Assembly: GCA_900541915.1 (NCBI GenBank)
Contig: UQLS01000004.1
Coordinates: 93,011 to 157,010 of the forward strand
DNA from: an uncultured Phascolarctobacterium sp.
GTDB lineage: Bacteria; Bacillota; Negativicutes; Acidaminococcales; Acidaminococcaceae
Reading direction: 5' to 3'
DNA: 64,000 nt
The notes below the pieces were generated by a model, which was not told the origin of the DNA, made no database searches, and was given only the letters and a program-made list of their open reading frames with translations. The position numbers and the translations under genes are program-made. Positions 5,999 through 15,574 of the stretch are shown here, piece by piece (within the stretch, counting starts at the first letter, position 1; every line of letters starts with the position of its first letter).

Positions 5999-8917
5999 AT
6001 GCAGATAGGTTTAGACATTGGCAGCACTACCATCAAGATAGCAGTCCTGGATGACGCAGGTCAGCTGCAGTTTTCCAAGTACGAGCGTCATTACAGCCAG
6101 ATAGCAGAAAAAATGCAGCAGCTGCTGGCAGAACTGCACGTCAAGATGCCGCTTCTCAAAACTGCGCGCCTTGCCATCAGCGGCAGCGCCGGTATCGGTA
6201 TCGCAGACAGCTGCGGCCTGCAGTTTGTGCAGGAAGTCTTTGCCGAAAAAGTCTGCACGGAAAGACTGAATCCCGGTACGGAAGCTGTAATAGAGCTGGG
6301 CGGCGAGGATGCCAAGCTGCTGTTTTTAGGCCGCCATTTTGATGCGCGCATGAATGACAGCTGTGCCGGCGGTACCGGCGCCTTCATTGACCAGATGGCC
6401 TCTTTGCTCAGCGTGCCTACCGAAGCGATGAACGAATTGGCACAGCAGGCTTCTACCCGCTACACTATTGCCAGCCGCTGCGGCGTTTTCGCCAAAAGCG
6501 ATATCCAGCCCCTTCTCAATCAGGGCGCTGCCAAAGCCGATCTGGCAGCCAGTATTTTTGATGCCGTAGCCAGCCAGGCAGTTACAGGTCTTGCCAAAGG
6601 CCGTCCCATCACCGGCAAGGTACTTTATCTGGGCGGGCCGCTCACCTTTATGAGCGAGCTGCGTCACAGCTTTGATAAGATTTTGAAAATCGAAGGCTAC
6701 TGCCCGGAAAACAGCCTCTACTATGTAGCTATGGGCGCTGCCTTCTGCGCCGAAAACAAAGTAGACCTTACCGAGCTGCCCGCTAAACTGGCAGCCGTAG
6801 GCGCACAGCGTGACTTTGACCATCTGGAGCCGCTCTTTGCCAGTACCGCAGAATACGACGAGTTTATGGAACGCCACAGCAAGGAACGCATTGAGCCCGG
6901 CGATATCAGCGCTGCTACCGAAGCCTATATCGGCATGGACGCCGGCAGCACCACAATCAAGATTGCTGTTATCAGCCCCAGCGGCCAGCTGCTCGATTCT
7001 TCCTACCAAAGCAATAAAGGCAACCCAGTTATTGCCATTAAAGAATATCTGCAAAACTTTTATATAAAATATCCTCACTGCCGCATTCTCGGCTCTGCTG
7101 TTACCGGCTACGGCGAAGACCTTATCCGCAACGGCTTCAGCGTGGACTACGGCATTGTAGAAACCATGGCGCACTTTATCGCCGCCAAAACCCTGCAGCC
7201 CGATGTAGACTTTATTCTCGACATCGGCGGTCAGGACATCAAATGTCTGAAAATCCACAACGGCTGCATTGACAATATCTTCCTCAACGAGGCCTGCTCC
7301 AGCGGCTGCGGCAGCTTTTTGCAGACCTTTGCCGAAATTCTCGGCTACAGCGCTGAGGAATTTGCCCGTATCGGACTTTTTGCCGACAAGCCTGTCGACC
7401 TGGGCAGCCGCTGCACCGTATTTATGAACAGCAGCGTCAAGCAGGCGCAGAAGGACGGCGCAACCGTTGCCAACATCAGCGCAGGCCTGTCCTTAAGTAT
7501 CGTTAAAAACGCTTTATATAAGGTTATCCGTCCCGGCAGCAAGGAAAGCATCGGCAAGCACATTGTCGTACAGGGCGGCACCTTCCTCAATGACTGCGTA
7601 CTGCGCGCCTTTGAAAAAGAAATGGGCCTCAAGGTAGTACGTCCCAACATAGCAGGACTTATGGGAGCCTACGGCGCCGCAATTTATGCCCGCAGCCGTC
7701 ATCAGGAAACCGGCCACGCCTCCACCCTTGCCGACGCAGCAGCGCTGGAAAACTTCGTTCATGAGGTAAAAGCCGTAACCTGCGGCCTGTGCAGCAACCA
7801 CTGCCACCTTACCGTCAACACCTTTGCCAGCGGCAAGCGTTTCATCAGCGGCAACCGCTGTGAACGTCCTGTTACCCACTGCGCTCCCGATGATACCTTC
7901 AACCTGTACCGTCAGAAGCTGCAGCTGCTGGAAAACTTAAAAGGCGTACCCGGCAAACGCGGCAAGATTGGTCTGCCCATGGGACTTAACATGTACGAAC
8001 TGCTGCCCTTCTGGCACGCTTTCTTCACCCGTCTGGGCTTTGAAGTCATTACCAGTCCCATTTACGACAAAACTATTTTCCAAAAGGGACAGAATACCAT
8101 TCCCAGCGACACCGTCTGCTATCCGGCCAAGCTTATGCACGGCCACATCAAATGGCTGCTGGAAAATGGCATCAACACTATCTTCTATCCCTGCATGACC
8201 TACAACGTGGACGAAAACTCCGCGGAAAATTGCTATAACTGCCCCGTTGTGGCCTATTATCCCGAAGTGCTGCACGCTAATATGCACGATCTGGATAACG
8301 CCACCTATATCTTTGATTATCTGGGGCTGGGTCATAAAAAGGTGCTGCTGAAAAAACTGCAGCAAATCTGCAAGGAACATTTCCCCGACATCGGCAGCAG
8401 CGAGCTGAAAGCAGCCCTGCAGGAAGCCTATGCCGCTTACAATAAATTTGAAGCCCAGGTCAAAGAGCTGGGACAAACTATTATCAACACCGCCCGCAGC
8501 CAGCATAAGCCTATCGTCGTGCTGGCAGGACGTCCCTATCATATCGACCCTAAGGTTAATCACAGCATCGACCGTCTGATTACCACCATGGGTGCGGCGC
8601 TGGTCAGCGAAGACGCAGTCAGCAGCCATGTCTCCATGCAGGAGCTCAACGATGATTTGCAGGTGCTGAACCAGTGGACTTACCACAGTCGCCTGTACGC
8701 TGCCGCAAAATACGTTTCCCGCAGCAGCGATATGTACATGGTGCATCTGGTAAGCTTCGGCTGTGGCTGCGACGCTATTACAGCTGACGAATGCCGCCGC
8801 ATCCTCGAAGAGCACGGTCAAATCTACACCCAGATCAAGATTGATGATATCGACAATCTGGGCGCGGCCAAAATCCGTCTGCGCAGCCTCTTTGCCGCTG
8901 CCGGACTGGAAAGTTAG
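5999..8917 (+). CDS. 2-hydroxyacyl-CoA dehydratase activase-type protein with two ASKHA domains
   Basis: A 972-aa protein made of two BadF/HgdC-type ATPase domains (about 1-290 and 310-580), a cysteine-rich stretch with CGLCSNHC near 600, and a DUF2229-type region homologous to dehydratase subunits. Each ATPase domain has the phosphate loop (GLDIGSTTIKIAV and GMDAGSTTIKIAV) and two cysteines 39 residues apart, C122/C161 and C433/C472. The known activator HgdC uses two cysteines at this spacing to bridge a [4Fe-4S] cluster in its homodimer, so this chain may form an intramolecular pseudo-dimer. Related proteins in other Firmicutes are about 1400 aa and include the HgdB-like part, which here is a separate gene 17 bases downstream. 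Exact substrate unknown; such proteins are not proven dehydratase activators. Start ATG at 5999 with CGGAGG upstream. Confidence 0.88.
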   Translation: MQIGLDIGSTTIKIAVLDDAGQLQFSKYERHYSQIAEKMQQLLAELHVKMPLLKTARLAISGSAGIGIADSCGLQFVQEVFAEKVCTERLNPGTEAVIELGGEDAKLLFLGRHFDARMNDSCAGGTGAFIDQMASLLSVPTEAMNELAQQASTRYTIASRCGVFAKSDIQPLLNQGAAKADLAASIFDAVASQAVTGLAKGRPITGKVLYLGGPLTFMSELRHSFDKILKIEGYCPENSLYYVAMGAAFCAENKVDLTELPAKLAAVGAQRDFDHLEPLFASTAEYDEFMERHSKERIEPGDISAATEAYIGMDAGSTTIKIAVISPSGQLLDSSYQSNKGNPVIAIKEYLQNFYIKYPHCRILGSAVTGYGEDLIRNGFSVDYGIVETMAHFIAAKTLQPDVDFILDIGGQDIKCLKIHNGCIDNIFLNEACSSGCGSFLQTFAEILGYSAEEFARIGLFADKPVDLGSRCTVFMNSSVKQAQKDGATVANISAGLSLSIVKNALYKVIRPGSKESIGKHIVVQGGTFLNDCVLRAFEKEMGLKVVRPNIAGLMGAYGAAIYARSRHQETGHASTLADAAALENFVHEVKAVTCGLCSNHCHLTVNTFASGKRFISGNRCERPVTHCAPDDTFNLYRQKLQLLENLKGVPGKRGKIGLPMGLNMYELLPFWHAFFTRLGFEVITSPIYDKTIFQKGQNTIPSDTVCYPAKLMHGHIKWLLENGINTIFYPCMTYNVDENSAENCYNCPVVAYYPEVLHANMHDLDNATYIFDYLGLGHKKVLLKKLQQICKEHFPDIGSSELKAALQEAYAAYNKFEAQVKELGQTIINTARSQHKPIVVLAGRPYHIDPKVNHSIDRLITTMGAALVSEDAVSSHVSMQELNDDLQVLNQWTYHSRLYAAAKYVSRSSDMYMVHLVSFGCGCDAITADECRRILEEHGQIYTQIKIDDIDNLGAAKIRLRSLFAAAGLES

Positions 8918-8934
8918 TTTTAAAGGAGAACATT

Positions 8935-10170
8935 ATGCAGGAAACATACCCTATCTTTACCAAAGAAATGAAAAAAACACATACCATTCTTATCCCCGGT
9001 ATGCTGCCCTTGCATTTTACCCTGTTACGCGCAGCCCTCAGAAGCTGCGGCTATAAAGCAGAAGTTTTGGAAAATACCGACCGCAGCGTCGTGGAAACCG
9101 GCCTTAAATACGTCAATAACGACATCTGCTATCCGGCGCTTTTGGTTATCGGTCAGTTTATCAACGCACTGGAAAGCGGCAAATACGACCCCGATAAGGT
9201 GGCGCTCATCATCACCCAGACCGGCGGCGGCTGCCGCGCGTCCAACTACATCTACCTGCTGCGCAAGGGACTGGCACAGGCTGGCTTTAACAATGTGCCC
9301 GTCATCAGTCTGAACGTCAGCGGCATGGAAGACCAGCCCGGCTTTGATTTAAGCGCTTCCATGCTCCGCCGTTTCCTGGCGGCAGTTGTCTACGGCGACG
9401 CACTTATGTACCTTATCAACAAAACCCGTCCTTACGAAGCAGTACAGGGCGCGGCAGACGAACTGGCGCAAAACTGGCTGGGCAAGCTGGACGGATTCTT
9501 CCAGTCCGGCAAAGCACACGCCCTCAGCAGTATTCAAAAGCTGGCAACTGCCATCACCCGCGACTTTGCCGACCTGCCCGTCAACACCAAGGAAAAAATC
9601 AAGGTGGGCATCGTAGGCGAAATCTACATTAAATACGCTGCACTGGGCAACAACAATCTGGAAAAATTCCTGCAGAAGCAGAACTGCGAATATATGGTGC
9701 CCGGCCTGCTGAACTTTATTATGTACTGCGCCGACACCTATCTGACTGACTACAAGCTGTACGGCGGCAGCCTGCTCAAGTACGGCACTACCAAGGCGGC
9801 TTTCTGGTATCTGGAAAGACTGGAAAAGGTACTGCGCAAAGCACTTGATACTCCGCCCTTTACCGCTCCCGCTTCCTATGCGGAAACCAAAGCCATGGCT
9901 AAAGGCGTTATCGGCTACGGCAACAATATGGGCGAAGGCTGGCTCTTAACCGCCGAAATGCTGGAGCTGGCGAAAAACGGCTACAACAACATCATCTGCG
10001 CTCAGCCCTTCGGCTGCCTGCCCAATCACATCGCCGGCCGTGGCATGATTAACCGCATTAAAGAGCTGGTAGAAGATGCCAACATCCTGCCTATCGACTA
10101 CGACGCCAGCGCGTCCAAAGTAAATCAGGAAAACCGCATCAAGCTCATGCTGGCAACAGCACAAGATTAA
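8935..10170 (+). CDS. HgdB/BcrC-like 2-hydroxyacyl-CoA dehydratase family protein
   Basis: A 411-aa protein corresponding to the C-terminal part of the long activase-related proteins. It contains NDICYPALLVIGQF, the glycine- and cysteine-containing TQTGGGCRASNY and a late QPFGCLPNHI segment; cysteines in these positions could hold an iron-sulfur cluster. AAAGGAG lies just before the ATG, and the preceding activase gene ends 17 bases upstream, so both are co-translated. Role: probable electron-transfer or dehydratase-like partner of the activase; reaction not established. Confidence 0.82.
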   Translation: MQETYPIFTKEMKKTHTILIPGMLPLHFTLLRAALRSCGYKAEVLENTDRSVVETGLKYVNNDICYPALLVIGQFINALESGKYDPDKVALIITQTGGGCRASNYIYLLRKGLAQAGFNNVPVISLNVSGMEDQPGFDLSASMLRRFLAAVVYGDALMYLINKTRPYEAVQGAADELAQNWLGKLDGFFQSGKAHALSSIQKLATAITRDFADLPVNTKEKIKVGIVGEIYIKYAALGNNNLEKFLQKQNCEYMVPGLLNFIMYCADTYLTDYKLYGGSLLKYGTTKAAFWYLERLEKVLRKALDTPPFTAPASYAETKAMAKGVIGYGNNMGEGWLLTAEMLELAKNGYNNIICAQPFGCLPNHIAGRGMINRIKELVEDANILPIDYDASASKVNQENRIKLMLATAQD

Positions 10171-10180
10171 CGGCATACAA

Positions 10181-10220
10181 AAACCCCTGCCTCACACGGT
10201 GAAGCAGGGGTTTATTTTTT
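10181..10220 (+). terminator. Rho-independent terminator after the activase pair
   Basis: Stem AAACCCCTGC / GCAGGGGTTT with a 13-base loop, followed by ATTTTTT. It probably also serves the convergent aminotransferase gene. Confidence 0.85.
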
Positions 10221-10222
10221 GC

Positions 10223-11416
10223 TTATTTATTTCTGCCGGGGTAAGCCTTCAACGCTTCACCCAGAATGTAGATAGCCTTTTTCAGATCGTCGCAGTTAAG
10301 CACATACGCCAGACGCGCTTCTGCCTTGCCGTTTTCCGGATTGCTGTAGAAGCCGTTGCCGGGCGCAAACATCACTGTTTCGCCGTCCACGTCAAAGTTT
10401 TCCAAAGTCCAGATAGCAAATTTTTCTGCATCGTCCACAGGGAACTTAACCATAACATAGAAAGCGCCTTTAGGATCGGAAGCAGCAACGCCGGGCAGTT
10501 TAGCCAGCTCTGCTACGATGGTATCACGGCGTTTTCTGTACTCTTTGTTAACATCTTCCAGATAGCTTGCCGGAGTAGTATAGAGAGCAGCTGCGCCAAC
10601 CTGTTCCAAAGTCGGACTGCACAGACGTCCCTGGCAGCATTTCATAATCTGAGCACAGAACTCTTTGTTCTTGCTGATAATGCAGCCGATACGCGCGCCG
10701 CAGGCACTGTAACGCTTGGATACAGAGTCAATGATAATCAGATTATCATCCAGCTCGCTCATAGTGCCGAAGCTCTTATAAGCGCCGTCATAAACAAATT
10801 CGCGGTATACTTCGTCAGAAATCAGCGCCAGATCATATTTCAGCACCAGCTTGGCAATGGTTTCCATTTCTTCCGGAGTATAAACCACACCGGTGGGGTT
10901 ACCCGGATTAGTCAGTAATATAGCGCGGGTTTTAGGAGTGATGTGTTTTTCAATCTCCTCCATGGAAGGCAGATGATAACCGCTTTCCACACTGGTACGC
11001 ACGCTGTTAATCTTAGCGCAGAATTCTTTGGCAAAGGTAGTATAGTTAGCGTAGTACGGCTCAAAAACCATGATTTCATCATCAGAGTCGCACAGCGCCA
11101 TAACAGCAAAAATCAGCGCTTCACTGCCGCCGTTGGTTACATAAATATCTTCTTTGGCGTAGTTCATGCCCTTTTCTGCATAATATTTCTGAATAGCGTC
11201 AATCAAAACAGGCTCGCCCTTGGAATTGCCGTAAGCAATAACCTTTTCGTCAAAGCTGCGGATGCTGTCCATAAACTGGGACGGCGTAGCAATATCCGGC
11301 TGTCCGATATTAAGATGATATACCTTTTTGCCTTTAGCTTTGGCAGCGTCAGCATAAGGTACAAGTTTTCTGATAGGTGACAGGCTCAAATTCTGAATAC
11401 GTTGTGAAAGTTTCAT
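10223..11416 (-). CDS. Class I PLP-dependent aminotransferase (aspartate aminotransferase-like)
   Basis: A 397-aa fold-type I aminotransferase. NPGNPTG near 170 and the lysine of DSVSKRYSACGARIG (Schiff base with pyridoxal phosphate) are clear. The start LSQRIQNLSLSPIRKL and LNIGQPDI fit the I-gamma aspartate/alanine aminotransferase branch. Which amino acid it transaminates is not decidable. ATG at 11416 follows GAGGGG by 8 bases; the longer frame to 11446 lacks a site. Single gene, facing the activase operon. Confidence 0.9.
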   Translation of the reverse strand: MKLSQRIQNLSLSPIRKLVPYADAAKAKGKKVYHLNIGQPDIATPSQFMDSIRSFDEKVIAYGNSKGEPVLIDAIQKYYAEKGMNYAKEDIYVTNGGSEALIFAVMALCDSDDEIMVFEPYYANYTTFAKEFCAKINSVRTSVESGYHLPSMEEIEKHITPKTRAILLTNPGNPTGVVYTPEEMETIAKLVLKYDLALISDEVYREFVYDGAYKSFGTMSELDDNLIIIDSVSKRYSACGARIGCIISKNKEFCAQIMKCCQGRLCSPTLEQVGAAALYTTPASYLEDVNKEYRKRRDTIVAELAKLPGVAASDPKGAFYVMVKFPVDDAEKFAIWTLENFDVDGETVMFAPGNGFYSNPENGKAEARLAYVLNCDDLKKAIYILGEALKAYPGRNK

Positions 11417-11577
11417 ATTAAATCCCCTCATTGCAAGAATATACAAGACTCAAAAAAAGCCTATGGCGATATTATAACATAAGTTGACAACAAATTACCC
11501 CTCATTTTTGATGTATACACGAATACTTATTATAGACATATAATATAATTATGAGCAATACAATTTCATGATACCTT

Positions 11578-13674
11578 TTAACTTCTCATAAGTTTATTTT
11601 TTAAATTTACATTATCATTTAACTTACATCCTGTACTGTCTTTCCAAAAATCCCATCCATTCTTACTTCCACATAATATAAGCCCAGCAGTAGTACTTAA
11701 GGATGTTCTATTTTTATTTTTAGAAACGAACAAATAGTTTTTTACAAAAATTGCTCCATCGTTTGTCTTTTTAATTACTCCTTCCTCCAATAAATCATTG
11801 TAAATATCATATTGCCAATCTTGCACATCTGATTCTGCATTATAATTCACAATCTGTGATCCTTCTAGAATCTCTACACTTCCATCTTCTTCATATAAAT
11901 ATGCCTTAGCACTAACAAGACCTGTATTTAAATAAATATCATATTTTACAACAACATCTTCAGACGCACTAAAATAAGGATATAATTCAATTATTTTATC
12001 TATTACTTTTTCTGTTCTTACATCTATTGCATTAATATCCCATTTTTCAACTGCCAAAATTTCTTTATTGATTACTAAATGAGAAGTACTCTCCAATATT
12101 TCTCTTTTATAGTCCCACAATTTATTTTTCATTTTGCTATTGTCAACTTTGGCAGCTAATGTTAAATTGCCAATTCTATGTAAATATTTTTCATATGTTA
12201 TCTCATCAACATTTAATGCTTGTAACCATTCTTTTGTAGGAGATTGAGGCATTAAATGTTCTATACTTAGTTTTGACAAATCAACAGGTGCAGGATTACC
12301 ATTACTTTCAATTTTATCAAAGACAGCTCTTAATGTGATTCTATTATTATATGCATTTGCTGTTTTTAAATATGTTCTCAAATAATAATCATCAGGCATA
12401 CTAGCAGACTTACCACGTTGTTTATCGACCAAATTCTTCTTTGTATATTCAACAATTTTGTTGTAATTCTCATTACACTCATTTAATACATCTTTTAAAA
12501 TTGTAGGAAAAATTCTGGTGATATCACTAGTATCTAACCCACAAATAGCTCTTCTGATTAAATATATATTTACTAACTCTACAATATTATTAAATTGTTC
12601 AACAGTAATCAATCTACCATTATCATATAAATTATATAACTCCATTAAGAAAGGTGCTGGCATATCAGAAAGAATTCTTCTATATTCTTGTATTGTTTCT
12701 TTTATATTTTCATCTAATTCTTTTATAGGTTTTATATAAATTATATTATAATATTTAGCATATTTAACAATTTCTTTTAATACATCTTCTACACTTCTTA
12801 TATTTAATTGTTCTTTATACCATATTTTAAAATCACGATATATTGATGTTACATTAGATAATGTTTTATTTTTACAAGCTAAAAACATTCTAAAAAATAA
12901 TTCTAACGTTTTTGCATCATTAGATATATATGTTTCTATATTATTCCAATATTGGGAATAATACATTTCCTGTATATCACTAGGCAAATCCATTAAAATA
13001 TAATTTCTAATCAAATCAGATGCAACTAACTTAGCACCAGTAGAATTAATACTCTCAAAAATTTTTTGAGGATGGTCTTCTTTAGAAATAGGTATACAAA
13101 CAATATAAAGTTTATTTAATCCCATCAAAATATCATCAAAAGAATACTGTTCTAATAATAAAGAAATTTCTTTTTTTAACCAGTTATAGTTTTTATATAT
13201 ATTAGAATTTTTCTCTTTTATTTCTGAAAATTTTTCTTCGATAATTAATCTATATACTTGATCATCTGACACCAATGGTTTTAACTTATATTTAAATCTT
13301 TCATCAACATATTGATTAGTTAAAAATTGTGCTTCTAACGCTTGAGCATCTTCTTTATTACCATTTTCAATCATTAACTCTTTAATAACATATAAAATAA
13401 GAAAAGTAGTTGTTAATCGTTGTTGCCCATCAATAATTGAAAATTCTCTCGATTTAAAATTAATCGCAGTATCAAGATAAATCATTATACCTAAAAAATG
13501 TTTATCATAAGTACCATCAATAACATTTACTAAATCTTCAAAATATTGCTTTACTTCTTTATTAGCATTCCATGTATATTTTCTTTGATAAACAGGTATT
13601 ACAAATTGATTGCCGGAACTCATTTTAAAAAAATCTAATAAACCAGTTTTGACAGGTGCTTGTTGACTATTCAT
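11578..13674 (-). CDS. DUF262/DUF1524 (GmrSD-type) nuclease, putative phage defence
   Basis: A 698-aa AT-rich gene. The N-terminal DUF262 domain has VIPVYQRKYTW and the IIDGQQRLTTTF motif (about residue 82), the ParB-like nucleotide-hydrolysing part of GmrS-type enzymes. The DUF1524 domain carries the His-Me-finger motif IEHLMPQ (about 470) followed by HRIGNLTL and spaced asparagines, the nuclease site of GmrD. From about 575 on there is an extra domain (VSAKAYLYEEDG, LEGSQI, ILCGSKNGWDFW) that looks like DUF4357. Known relatives are type IV restriction enzymes cutting modified phage DNA. AT content far above neighbours indicates horizontal acquisition. Target specificity unknown. Confidence 0.85.
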   Translation of the reverse strand: MNSQQAPVKTGLLDFFKMSSGNQFVIPVYQRKYTWNANKEVKQYFEDLVNVIDGTYDKHFLGIMIYLDTAINFKSREFSIIDGQQRLTTTFLILYVIKELMIENGNKEDAQALEAQFLTNQYVDERFKYKLKPLVSDDQVYRLIIEEKFSEIKEKNSNIYKNYNWLKKEISLLLEQYSFDDILMGLNKLYIVCIPISKEDHPQKIFESINSTGAKLVASDLIRNYILMDLPSDIQEMYYSQYWNNIETYISNDAKTLELFFRMFLACKNKTLSNVTSIYRDFKIWYKEQLNIRSVEDVLKEIVKYAKYYNIIYIKPIKELDENIKETIQEYRRILSDMPAPFLMELYNLYDNGRLITVEQFNNIVELVNIYLIRRAICGLDTSDITRIFPTILKDVLNECNENYNKIVEYTKKNLVDKQRGKSASMPDDYYLRTYLKTANAYNNRITLRAVFDKIESNGNPAPVDLSKLSIEHLMPQSPTKEWLQALNVDEITYEKYLHRIGNLTLAAKVDNSKMKNKLWDYKREILESTSHLVINKEILAVEKWDINAIDVRTEKVIDKIIELYPYFSASEDVVVKYDIYLNTGLVSAKAYLYEEDGSVEILEGSQIVNYNAESDVQDWQYDIYNDLLEEGVIKKTNDGAIFVKNYLFVSKNKNRTSLSTTAGLILCGSKNGWDFWKDSTGCKLNDNVNLKNKLMRS

Positions 13675-13899
13675 ATTTCCATCCCCATTTTTTATATTTA
13701 ATTTACAATATACTAATCTAAGTATTTATAAGCAACTACTCTCCAAATATAAATTATTTTTATAAAATCAGATAACTTATATGTTTCTATTCAACATCTT
13801 ATTTCTTTTTCCTTTATTTTATAATTTTTGATTTTTCAAACTGCTATAACACTATTCCATAAAATGAAGTTATATTAATAAAACAGGATAAACTATATC

Positions 13900-13928
13900 A
13901 AAAAAGCACTGCTTACGCAGTGCTTTTT
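13900..13928 (-). terminator. Rho-independent terminator of the AlbA-type ATPase gene
   Basis: A perfect 13-bp stem (AAAAAAGCACTGC / GCAGTGCTTTTTT) with loop GTAA on the minus strand. It is symmetric and would work in both directions. The remaining 225 bases up to the start of the DUF262 gene are AT-rich with no other feature seen. Confidence 0.88.
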
Positions 13929-13930
13929 TC

Positions 13931-15400
13931 TCATTGTTTATTAAATTTATATTTCCCTTTACCGTATCCCTGAACTGCTACAATCAAATTTGCCTTTTTT
14001 AAATTAGTAATCAAATTTCCGGCAGAAGTAGCAGATTCTTTTGTAATTTCCATAATATTTTTACGTCCAAATATATTATCAAACTGCATAGTTTGAAATA
14101 TAATTTTTACTTTTTCTTTTGTATTTTTATTTACTTTTAAATTGTCGATTACTTTTTCAATCGCAACCTTTTCCGTATCAATCAACGCATTTTCATCATC
14201 AAACACAACCTTTTTCGTATCAATCAACACATTTTCATCATCAATACTATAATTAAGATTATATAAAGTAACCTTAAAAGTAGAAATATCAGAATAAAAC
14301 TTAGGTTCAAACTCCGGACGATAATTTGCAGAAAAAAGATAGTCATTTTTTATCTTTCTGAAACCGCTGCCTCTGCGCTCCATGTATTTTATACGGCTGA
14401 AAACATCTGCAATAATTGGATTGCGTCTTTTTGACGTAATATTATCAATGTTCATCTTTTGGACTTCAGAACCATCAAGCATACCGCCAGGAGAAGTAAT
14501 CTCTATTCTGTCATCAAAAATATCAATATGAACTTCACTGCCAAGAATAAGATAATCACGATGGATTAAACTGTTTACAATACATTCCAAAACAGCACGT
14601 TCAGGATAGTCCGGCATTTCAATCCGCCCATTATCAATCTTTTTCCAGGGTTTCTTAGTATTATTATTTATAAATTCTTCAGCAGCCTGTAAAAGAGTAA
14701 TAAGACTGCCACTGTACTCTTTATCATCAAGAGCATCCATAATACCGGAAGCTTTATCTACGCCATACCACCGTGTACAAAATAAACGAGAATTTTTCAA
14801 TGGACATTCATCAGCGAATAATGCTCCAGCGTTCGTAAGCATTCCTCTTTCATTTACAAGTCCAAAAGAAATAAAATCATTGGAGTTTAATTCATTATTT
14901 GTACGTTGACGATAAACTGATTTAAATTTTGTAAAAGCAAACTCTGTAAATTTATATTGTGTAGACAGGCTGTCAAATGTATAGTTGCTTCCCTTTATAA
15001 CAAGTCTTTTTAATACTGTAGAATCAGCTGGAATACTTGCATTACCAACTCTCACAAAAGCTATTCTATTTCCATCCCCAATATAATAATAAGGTGTTTC
15101 TATACCAGATAACACCTTTAAAATAATAAAATCCTTATCTCCTGTTCTGTGAACTTCCATAATAGTTTCCGGTATAGGATCCATTTTTGTTTTAATAGCC
15201 TCGCTGATTTTTTCAGATGCATCTTTGGCATCATCTAACCCAATCAATACATCATCGTCAGATATTCCAAAAAGCAAAACACCACCAATGCCATTAGCAA
15301 ATGCACTGACACTCTTTAACCAACTTTTAGGCTTACGTTCTTCAAGTTTTTCTTTTTTATCATATTCTGTAGTTTCACCTATAAAATCAGCTAAATTCAT
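13931..15400 (-). CDS. AlbA_2/Schlafen-type putative DNA-binding protein with HATPase-like domain
   Basis: A 489-aa protein. Residues about 15-125 form an AlbA_2 (Schlafen AlbA) domain with FANGIGGVLLFGISDD. Residues about 265-330 hold the ATP-binding-like segment ERAVLECIVNSLIHRDY followed by ITSPGGM. The C-terminal 65 residues look like a winged helix (ESATSAGNLITNLKKANLI). Such proteins are annotated as ATP-dependent DNA helicase-like or transcriptional regulators and are frequent in defence islands. The linker contains a duplicated 14-residue unit. Neighbouring DUF262 nuclease lies in the same orientation 256 bases downstream but behind a terminator. GAGGTG lies 8 bases before ATG. Confidence 0.82.
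   Translation of the reverse strand: MNLADFIGETTEYDKKEKLEERKPKSWLKSVSAFANGIGGVLLFGISDDDVLIGLDDAKDASEKISEAIKTKMDPIPETIMEVHRTGDKDFIILKVLSGIETPYYYIGDGNRIAFVRVGNASIPADSTVLKRLVIKGSNYTFDSLSTQYKFTEFAFTKFKSVYRQRTNNELNSNDFISFGLVNERGMLTNAGALFADECPLKNSRLFCTRWYGVDKASGIMDALDDKEYSGSLITLLQAAEEFINNNTKKPWKKIDNGRIEMPDYPERAVLECIVNSLIHRDYLILGSEVHIDIFDDRIEITSPGGMLDGSEVQKMNIDNITSKRRNPIIADVFSRIKYMERRGSGFRKIKNDYLFSANYRPEFEPKFYSDISTFKVTLYNLNYSIDDENVLIDTKKVVFDDENALIDTEKVAIEKVIDNLKVNKNTKEKVKIIFQTMQFDNIFGRKNIMEITKESATSAGNLITNLKKANLIVAVQGYGKGKYKFNKQ
14165..14246 (-). repeat. 42-bp in-frame tandem duplication inside the AlbA-type gene
   Basis: Two consecutive copies (14165-14206 and 14207-14246) differ at a few positions and encode DDENxLIDTxKV-type units of 14 residues in the linker before the winged helix. 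The period is a multiple of three, so the frame is kept. Confidence 0.85.
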
Positions 15401-15516
15401 CTAACAAACACCTCATTGAATTTTATATTTTTAAAATATCATAGCTAAAATAAATGTTCTATATATAACTATACAGTTATTCCTAATTCATTTCAATATT
15501 TATGTCTGCGATAAAT

Positions 15517-15555
15517 AAAAGGACGACACACTACTTAGTTATGTCGTCCTTTTGT
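15517..15555 (-). terminator. Rho-independent terminator of thiC
   Basis: Stem AAAAGGACGACA / TGTCGTCCTTTT with a 13-base loop directly after the thiC stop; T-run on the minus strand. Confidence 0.85.
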
Positions 15556-15574
15556 ATTAATTTATATTATCCGC

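Noticed and set aside
6326..7258. 310-aa open frame opposite the activase gene
   Set aside because: Antisense to a well-supported coding region; long shadow frames are common in this GC-richer part.
7937..8821. 294-aa open frame opposite the activase C-terminal part
   Set aside because: Antisense shadow of DUF2229 region without start signals.
5999..10170. Activase and HgdB-like genes as a single frameshifted gene
   Set aside because: A stop codon, 17-base gap and AAAGGAG site before a fresh ATG support two genuine genes.
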